Shown piece by piece: positions 10,432-13,635 of a stretch of DNA of 13,635 nucleotides. The stretch lies in NCBI GenBank assembly GCA_937868025.1, contig CALMLJ010000566.1, positions 1-13,635 on the forward strand. The letters run 5' to 3'. The stretch comes from an uncultured Acidimicrobiaceae bacterium. Its GTDB lineage: Bacteria; Actinomycetota; Acidimicrobiia; Acidimicrobiales; Microtrichaceae. Numbering within the stretch: the stretch's first letter is position 1; the number at the start of each line of letters is the position of its first letter. The position numbers were made by a program, and so were the translations under genes. The notes under the pieces were generated by a model, which searched no databases, was not told where the DNA came from, and worked only from the letters and a program-made list of their open reading frames with translations.

Positions 10432-10498
10432 GCAGTGGAAAGAGCCCATAGGCAAGCCACTGCGATTCATCACCTCCCCAGGCTTGGTGGGGAACCTA
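10432..10498. other. Nested inverted repeats, candidate structured RNA or operator region
   Basis: Perfect pairs are GCAGTGG (10432-10438) with CCACTGC (10457-10463), CAAGCC (10453-10458) with GGCTTG (10481-10486), TAGG (10449-10452) with CCTA (10495-10498), and CCCCA (10476-10480) with TGGGG (10488-10492). A second CACTGC at 10425-10430 could compete for GCAGTG. Several pairings are mutually exclusive. No known riboswitch consensus is recognised on either strand. Confidence 0.4.
10493..10498 (-). promoter_or_regulatory. Extended -10 element TGT-TAGGTT, possible promoter of the large-protein/sbcDC operon
   Basis: On the minus strand TAGGTT is preceded by TGT, an extended -10. It is the only TANNNT on this strand between 10195 and 10570. 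A start near 10484-10488 would give a leader of about 290 nt before the ATG at 10194, starting just ahead of GGAGGTGAT (10477-10469). Confidence 0.3.
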
Positions 10499-10571
10499 AC
10501 AGGCACGATCCGGCCCGGTCCATGGGCGTTCTCGGCTCGCGGGGAGCGCCGGGGCGGGGGTGAGCAGCCCG

Positions 10572-10577
10572 TAGGCT
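10572..10577 (+). promoter_or_regulatory. -10 element TAGGCT for the TerC-family gene
   Basis: TAGGCT is followed by CACGCC and the GTG at 10584, 6 nt of spacing. A leaderless start would leave no room for a 5' riboswitch on this transcript. Confidence 0.5.
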
Positions 10578-10583
10578 CACGCC

Positions 10584-11585
10584 GTGATCGCAGTGCTCGA
10601 CCTCGCCCACCACGCCGCGTCCGTCGCCGCCCGCGCCGACGACGAGCGCTTCCACGTGCCGGGCTGGTTGTGGGTCGCCTTCATCGCGGGTGTGGTCGTG
10701 ATGCTCCTCGTCGACCTCCTCGTCCTGAATCGCGAGGCCCACGAGATCTCGGTTCGCGAGGCGGCGATCACGTCGGCCGTCTGGATCGCCATCGGACTCA
10801 GCTTCTCGCTGGTGCTGTGGGGTGTGCTCGACAACGGGGGAACGGCGGCCGCCCGTTACCTCACGGGCTACATCGTCGAGAAGTCACTGTCGGTCGACAA
10901 CGTGTTCGTCTGGGCGGTGATCTTCGGGTACTTCTCGGTGCCCAGCAAGTACCAGCACCGGGTGCTCTTCTGGGGCATCTTCGGCGCCCTGGTCATGCGG
11001 GCGATCTTCATCTTCGCCGGGGCCGCGCTGCTCGACGCCCTCGACTGGATGATGTACGTGTTCGGCGCCGTTCTCCTCTACACCGCCGTCAAGGTGTTCC
11101 GTGACGACGAGGAGGAACTCGACCCCGAGGCCAACCCCGTCCTCAAACTGGTCCGTCGGTTCGTTCCGCTGAGCGAGCACTACGAGGGCCAGAAGCTGTT
11201 CACCCGACACGGGGCGAAGTTGTTGGCGACCCCGCTGTTCGTCGTGCTCGTGATGATCGAGATCACCGACGTGATCTTCGCCGTCGACTCGGTGCCGGCG
11301 ATCCTGTCGATCAGCGGCGACCGGTTCATCCTCTTCTCGTCGAACGCGCTGGCGATCCTCGGGTTGCGGGCGCTGTACTTCCTGCTCGAAGCGGTTCGCG
11401 ACCGCCTCGTGTACCTGCCGAAGGGGCTCGGGATCATCCTCTTCTACGTCGGAGTCAAGATGATCGTCTCGGAGTGGGTCCACATCGACCCGTTCATCTC
11501 CCTCGCCGTGATCCTCGGGCTGCTCACGATCACCGTGGTCGCGTCGCTCCGGGCGACCCGCACCACCGCCGACGTCAGCCCCTGA
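10584..11585 (+). CDS. TerC/Alx-family integral membrane protein, probable metal (Mn2+) exporter
   Basis: A 333-residue membrane protein of the TerC family (Alx-like). Members are linked to manganese efflux, pH response and, in some operons, tellurite resistance. Hydrophobic segments fall at about residues 29-49, 62-81, 106-119, 129-149, 155-171, 216-237, 247-266, 281-297 and 303-320, giving 8-9 helices. Two family motifs carry conserved acidic residues in membrane segments: E99-K-S-L-S-V-D105-N and E226-I-T-D229-V-I-F-A-V-D235-S-V-P. An acidic cytoplasmic loop (D174-D180) lies between the halves. The N-terminal 25 residues include His and acidic residues. No other ter gene is nearby, so a housekeeping metal role is likelier than tellurite resistance. 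The GTG start is chosen from the -10 spacing. The 3' end overlaps the convergent amidohydrolase gene by 11 bp. Confidence 0.94.
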   Translation: MIAVLDLAHHAASVAARADDERFHVPGWLWVAFIAGVVVMLLVDLLVLNREAHEISVREAAITSAVWIAIGLSFSLVLWGVLDNGGTAAARYLTGYIVEKSLSVDNVFVWAVIFGYFSVPSKYQHRVLFWGIFGALVMRAIFIFAGAALLDALDWMMYVFGAVLLYTAVKVFRDDEEELDPEANPVLKLVRRFVPLSEHYEGQKLFTRHGAKLLATPLFVVLVMIEITDVIFAVDSVPAILSISGDRFILFSSNALAILGLRALYFLLEAVRDRLVYLPKGLGIILFYVGVKMIVSEWVHIDPFISLAVILGLLTITVVASLRATRTTADVSP

Positions 11586-13266
11586 GCAGCCGACCCGCGA
11601 GCGCGCCCGTGTGTTCGCCGTGGTCGAGGAAGTGGCGTCCGTTGACCACGGTGTGGTCGATGCCCTCGGCACGCTGGACGAATCGCGGCGACCCGCCGGG
11701 GAAGTCGTGGGCGATCTCGGGCAGCGGGAGGCGCAGACCGTCGAGGTCGACCACGTTGAGATCGGCGAACGCCCCCACACGGACGACACCGCGGTCGGTC
11801 AGCCCGATGAGTGACGCCGTGTCCGACGTGACCCGCCGGATTCCCTCCTCGATGCCGAACAGGCCGCGGTCGCGCACCCAGTGCGACAGGAAGAATGTCG
11901 GCTGGCTGGCATCCATGATCTGGGTGGCGTGCGCGCCGGCGTCGGCGAGGCCCATCACCGTGACCGGTGACGTCATCAGTTCCTCGATCGCGTCGAAGTC
12001 CTGATTGAGCACCGGCCAGTTCGCGACGGCCGCGCCGTCGGTGCGGTCCAGCACGTCGAGGTACCAGGCGATCGGTGACATCCCGTGCGCCGCGGCCTGC
12101 GCCGCGATCGAGTCGTCCGGTCCGTAGCGGTAGACCGCTCCGGAGTCGGGTTCCATCAGGAACATGCGGCCGTAGGCGTCGCCGGGTTGGGTGGCGGCCT
12201 CGGCGACGAGGCGCTCGCGCACCTGTGGGTCGCGGATGGCGGCGAGCCGTCCCGCGGCGTCGAGCTGCTTCAGCGGGGCGAACGACGGCAGGTTGTCGAC
12301 GAGGGTGTTGGCGGCGAGGCTGAACAGGATGCCGATGGAACGCGGGGTCGTCTGGGGACGGAGCTGTGCTCCCGTCTCGTTGGCCTGAGTCGACAGGTCG
12401 ACGACTCGCCGGTAGTGGTCACCGAGCGACTGCATCTGCGCCAGGTTGAACGTGAACGGCCGGCCCGTACGACGGCTGAGCTCCGCGATCCACGCCATCT
12501 CCTCGTCGACGCGGCTGGTGGAACCGTCGGTCTCGTTGTACCGGGGCGCGCAGTCGAGCACGCCCTTTCCCAGTCGGCCGAGCGGCTCGGCGATCGTGAA
12601 GAACTCCTCGGGGTCGGACCAGGTGCCGGGCACCCACCGGCCGTCGGGCACGCGGTGGGTGAGGCTGCGCGAGATCGAGTAGCCGACCGCGCCGGCCCGG
12701 AGGCCCTCCTCGACGAGGCGCGCCATCTCGGCGAGCTGCTCGGGCGATGCGACGAAGTCCTCGTCGCACGCGGCCTCGCCGCAGACGTAGGTCCGGACGG
12801 CCACGTCGCCGACATATCCGGCGGTGTTGATGCCCTTGGGCATGGCGTCGACGGCGTCGAGGTACTGGCCGTAGGTCTCCCAGTTCCAGTCGAGCCCCTG
12901 CAGGATCGCGGAGGCCGGGATGTCCTCGACCGACTCCATCATGTTGGCGAGCGTCTCGGCCTGGCCCGGACGGAGCGGCGCGAACGTCATGCCGCAGTTG
13001 CCCATGACCACCGACGTGACGCCGTGCCAGCACGACGAGCTCATGAGCGGGTCCCAGCCGATCTGGGCGTCGAGATGGGAGTGGAGGTCGACGAACCCCG
13101 GCGTGACCAGCCGCCCGTCCGCCTCGATGACCTCGGCGGCTCCCGACGCGTCGACGTCGCCCACGGCGACGATGCGGTCGCCGTCGATCGCGACGTCCGC
13201 CCGTACGGACGGCGCGCCCGTGCCGTCGACCACTGTGCCACCCCTGATCACCAGATCGTGTCCCAT
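11575..13266 (-). CDS. Amidohydrolase of the N-acyl-D-amino-acid deacylase (D-aminoacylase) family
   Basis: A 563-residue cytoplasmic metal-dependent hydrolase of the amidohydrolase superfamily. The N-terminal beta segment (residues 1-55, with I-R-G-G-T-V-V-D-G-T-G) leads into P56-G-F-V-D-L-H62-S-H64, the HxH metal site. C91 in G-N-C-G matches the zinc-bridging Cys of D-aminoacylases. G439-L-A-D442-A-G-A-H supplies the catalytic Asp. The C-terminal end (about 495-545, with G-A-F-A-D-L-N-V-V-D) returns to the small beta domain. The His residues expected near the T-H-M-R and I-S-H-H-K positions of characterised D-aminoacylases are not visible; the corresponding stretches read L237-D-C-A-P and F271-T-F-N-L-A-Q. 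The substrate may therefore differ from N-acyl-D-amino acids. The ATG at 13266 is supported by TAGGGT 6 nt upstream. It is monocistronic here. Confidence 0.92.
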   Translation of the reverse strand: MGHDLVIRGGTVVDGTGAPSVRADVAIDGDRIVAVGDVDASGAAEVIEADGRLVTPGFVDLHSHLDAQIGWDPLMSSSCWHGVTSVVMGNCGMTFAPLRPGQAETLANMMESVEDIPASAILQGLDWNWETYGQYLDAVDAMPKGINTAGYVGDVAVRTYVCGEAACDEDFVASPEQLAEMARLVEEGLRAGAVGYSISRSLTHRVPDGRWVPGTWSDPEEFFTIAEPLGRLGKGVLDCAPRYNETDGSTSRVDEEMAWIAELSRRTGRPFTFNLAQMQSLGDHYRRVVDLSTQANETGAQLRPQTTPRSIGILFSLAANTLVDNLPSFAPLKQLDAAGRLAAIRDPQVRERLVAEAATQPGDAYGRMFLMEPDSGAVYRYGPDDSIAAQAAAHGMSPIAWYLDVLDRTDGAAVANWPVLNQDFDAIEELMTSPVTVMGLADAGAHATQIMDASQPTFFLSHWVRDRGLFGIEEGIRRVTSDTASLIGLTDRGVVRVGAFADLNVVDLDGLRLPLPEIAHDFPGGSPRFVQRAEGIDHTVVNGRHFLDHGEHTGALAGRLLRG

Positions 13267-13272
13267 CGGGCC

Positions 13273-13278
13273 ACCCTA
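13273..13278 (-). promoter_or_regulatory. -10 element TAGGGT for the amidohydrolase gene
   Basis: On the minus strand TAGGGT is followed by GGCCCG and the ATG at 13266, 6 nt of spacing, consistent with a leaderless transcript. Confidence 0.5.
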
Positions 13279-13328
13279 CGCCCGTGGCGCCTCGATCGCT
13301 GGTGGTGAAAATGGGTCCAACGGCCCAG

Positions 13329-13345
13329 TTCGGTTCGTCACCGAA
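13329..13345. repeat. Inverted repeat TTCGGT-N5-ACCGAA
   Basis: Perfect 6-bp arms (13329-13334 and 13340-13345) around TCGTC, in the divergent region between the amidohydrolase and zinc-ribbon genes. It could be an operator or a small hairpin. Confidence 0.5.
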
Positions 13346-13354
13346 TTCGTTTCA

Positions 13355-13368
13355 ATGGATCGATCCAT
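13355..13368. repeat. 14-bp perfect palindrome ATGGATCGATCCAT
   Basis: It reads identically on both strands and ends 17 bp before the ATG of the zinc-ribbon gene. Size, symmetry and position suit a dimeric repressor operator, but no regulator is identified. Confidence 0.5.
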
Positions 13369-13369
13369 C

Positions 13370-13375
13370 GAGGAG
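13370..13375 (+). promoter_or_regulatory. Shine-Dalgarno-like GAGGAG
   Basis: It lies 10 nt before the ATG at 13386. No TANNNT stands 6-8 nt upstream of this start, so this gene probably has a leader and conventional ribosome binding, unlike most starts here. Confidence 0.4.
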
Positions 13376-13385
13376 TGGGGGATCC

Positions 13386-13550
13386 ATGGCAGATGCAACG
13401 CCGAACTCGGAACACGAGTGTCGTCACTGCTCGGGGCTGTGTGCTGGGCGGGCGGCGAAGTGCCCGTACTGCAAGCGCTGGCTGCGTCGCGAGGCCGCTG
13501 AGTTGACGAACAGCCGCCGGAGCGACGATGCCCGGTTCGCGACACGCTGA
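13386..13550 (+). CDS. Small zinc-ribbon-like protein
   Basis: A 54-residue ORF with C12-R-H-C15, C19 and C26-P-Y-C29. This is a compact two-knuckle arrangement typical of small zinc-binding proteins. A basic helix-like tail follows (K30-R-W-L-R-R-E-A-A-E-L). The first ten residues are polar and there is no signal peptide. The two CxxC pairs, the GAGGAG sequence and the palindromes in front favour a real gene. Its small size and the absence of a leaderless -10 leave doubt. Function is unknown; RNA, DNA or protein binding are all possible. The gene is divergent from the amidohydrolase and probably convergent with the gene at the right edge. Confidence 0.55.
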   Translation: MADATPNSEHECRHCSGLCAGRAAKCPYCKRWLRREAAELTNSRRSDDARFATR

Positions 13551-13580
13551 TCAGTTCACCTGACCAGCACACCTGACCGA

Positions 13581-13597
13581 CCGCTGATCACCAGCGG
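13581..13597. terminator. Hairpin CCGCTG-N5-CAGCGG between convergent genes
   Basis: A perfect 6-bp stem (13581-13586 with 13592-13597) and a 5-nt loop lie 30 bp after the zinc-ribbon stop codon, overlapping the probable stop of the right-edge gene. There is no T-tract, so termination strength is uncertain. A CTGATCAG palindrome sits at 13546-13553 over the zinc-ribbon stop. Confidence 0.3.
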
Positions 13598-13635
13598 GTG
13601 AGTTGGACGGGTCGGTCCTCGACCACCCAGTCGCT
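13588..13635 (-). CDS. C-terminal end of a gene entering from the right edge (partial)
   Basis: The minus-strand frame from the edge reads S-D-W-V-V-E-D-R-P-V-Q-L-T-R-W and then TGA at 13588-13590. The alternating hydrophobic and charged pattern looks like a beta strand ending a real protein. Fifteen residues are too few to assign a family, and a chance open frame of this length is common in GC-rich DNA. Confidence 0.35.
   Translation of the reverse strand, partial: SDWVVEDRPVQLTRW

Larger units (their letters stand above)
10195..10583. other. 389-bp divergent intergenic region
   Basis: It separates the large-protein gene (minus) from the TerC-family gene (plus). It holds a 15-bp tandem repeat (10226-10255), nested inverted repeats (10425-10498), a minus-strand extended -10 element (10493-10498), a Shine-Dalgarno-like sequence (10469-10477 read on the minus strand) and the -10 element of the TerC gene (10572-10577). 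There are only four TA dinucleotides in the whole stretch. I see no convincing protein gene; a 27-codon minus-strand ORF (10377-10460) is only a possibility. Confidence 0.7.

Noticed and set aside
10469..10477. ATCACCTCC, the sequence found near the 3' end of 16S rRNA
   Set aside because: Flanking sequence does not match 16S rRNA. On the other strand it is a Shine-Dalgarno-like sequence.
10195..10506. N-terminal extension of the large protein to 10506
   Set aside because: The extra 104 residues are Arg-rich, contain the DNA tandem repeat and lack codon bias. ATG 10194 begins a clean helical N-terminus.
10425..10583. Mn2+-sensing yybP-ykoY riboswitch upstream of the TerC-family gene
   Set aside because: The consensus elements of that riboswitch are not found, and the -10 box 6 nt before the GTG leaves no leader.
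12085..13308. Plus-strand open frame of 407 codons opposite the amidohydrolase gene
   Set aside because: Antisense shadow. The minus frame has the full amidohydrolase motif set.

Overview
This is a high-GC actinobacterial-type segment. Base composition is strongly GC-rich, codon third positions are mostly G or C, and TA dinucleotides are rare outside promoters. Gene content and promoter style would suit the class Acidimicrobiia, but the sequence alone does not fix the genus, and I see no rRNA or other taxonomic marker. I see no tRNA, IS element, integrase, CRISPR array or attachment site. It reads as ordinary chromosome.

Layout, left to right. (1) 1-192, minus: 5' part of a probable single-pass membrane protein running off the left edge. 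(2) 246-1316, minus: Rieske non-haem iron oxygenase. It is divergent, across only 51 bp, from (3) 1368-2240, plus: a class A beta-lactamase-like secreted serine hydrolase. (4) 2265-2564, plus: a small multi-pass membrane protein. (5) 2608-10194, minus: a probable operon of three genes, read as a 1070-residue uncharacterised multidomain protein, then SbcD, then SbcC. The last two overlap by ATGA and form the Mre11/Rad50-like DNA-end nuclease. (6) 10195-10583: a 389-bp divergent intergenic region with nested inverted repeats, a 15-bp tandem repeat and an extended -10 element. (7) 10584-11585, plus: a TerC/Alx-family membrane protein, tail-to-tail and overlapping by 11 bp with (8) 11575-13266, minus: an N-acyl-D-amino-acid deacylase-family amidohydrolase. 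(9) 13386-13550, plus: a tiny zinc-ribbon-like protein behind a palindrome-rich 119-bp region, followed by the likely 3' end of a convergent gene at the right edge.

The most coherent signal is transcriptional. At seven gene starts a TANNNT -10 element lies 6-8 nt in front of the start codon. This would put the transcription start on the start codon, so the mRNAs would be leaderless. The exceptions are sbcC (translationally coupled to sbcD), the large-protein gene (which may have a long leader) and the zinc-ribbon gene (which has a Shine-Dalgarno-like sequence). The best candidate for undescribed biology is the large protein encoded directly upstream of SbcDC. It carries four copies, plus a degenerate fifth, of a roughly 42-45-residue Trp-Pro repeat, followed by a helical and a beta-rich region.
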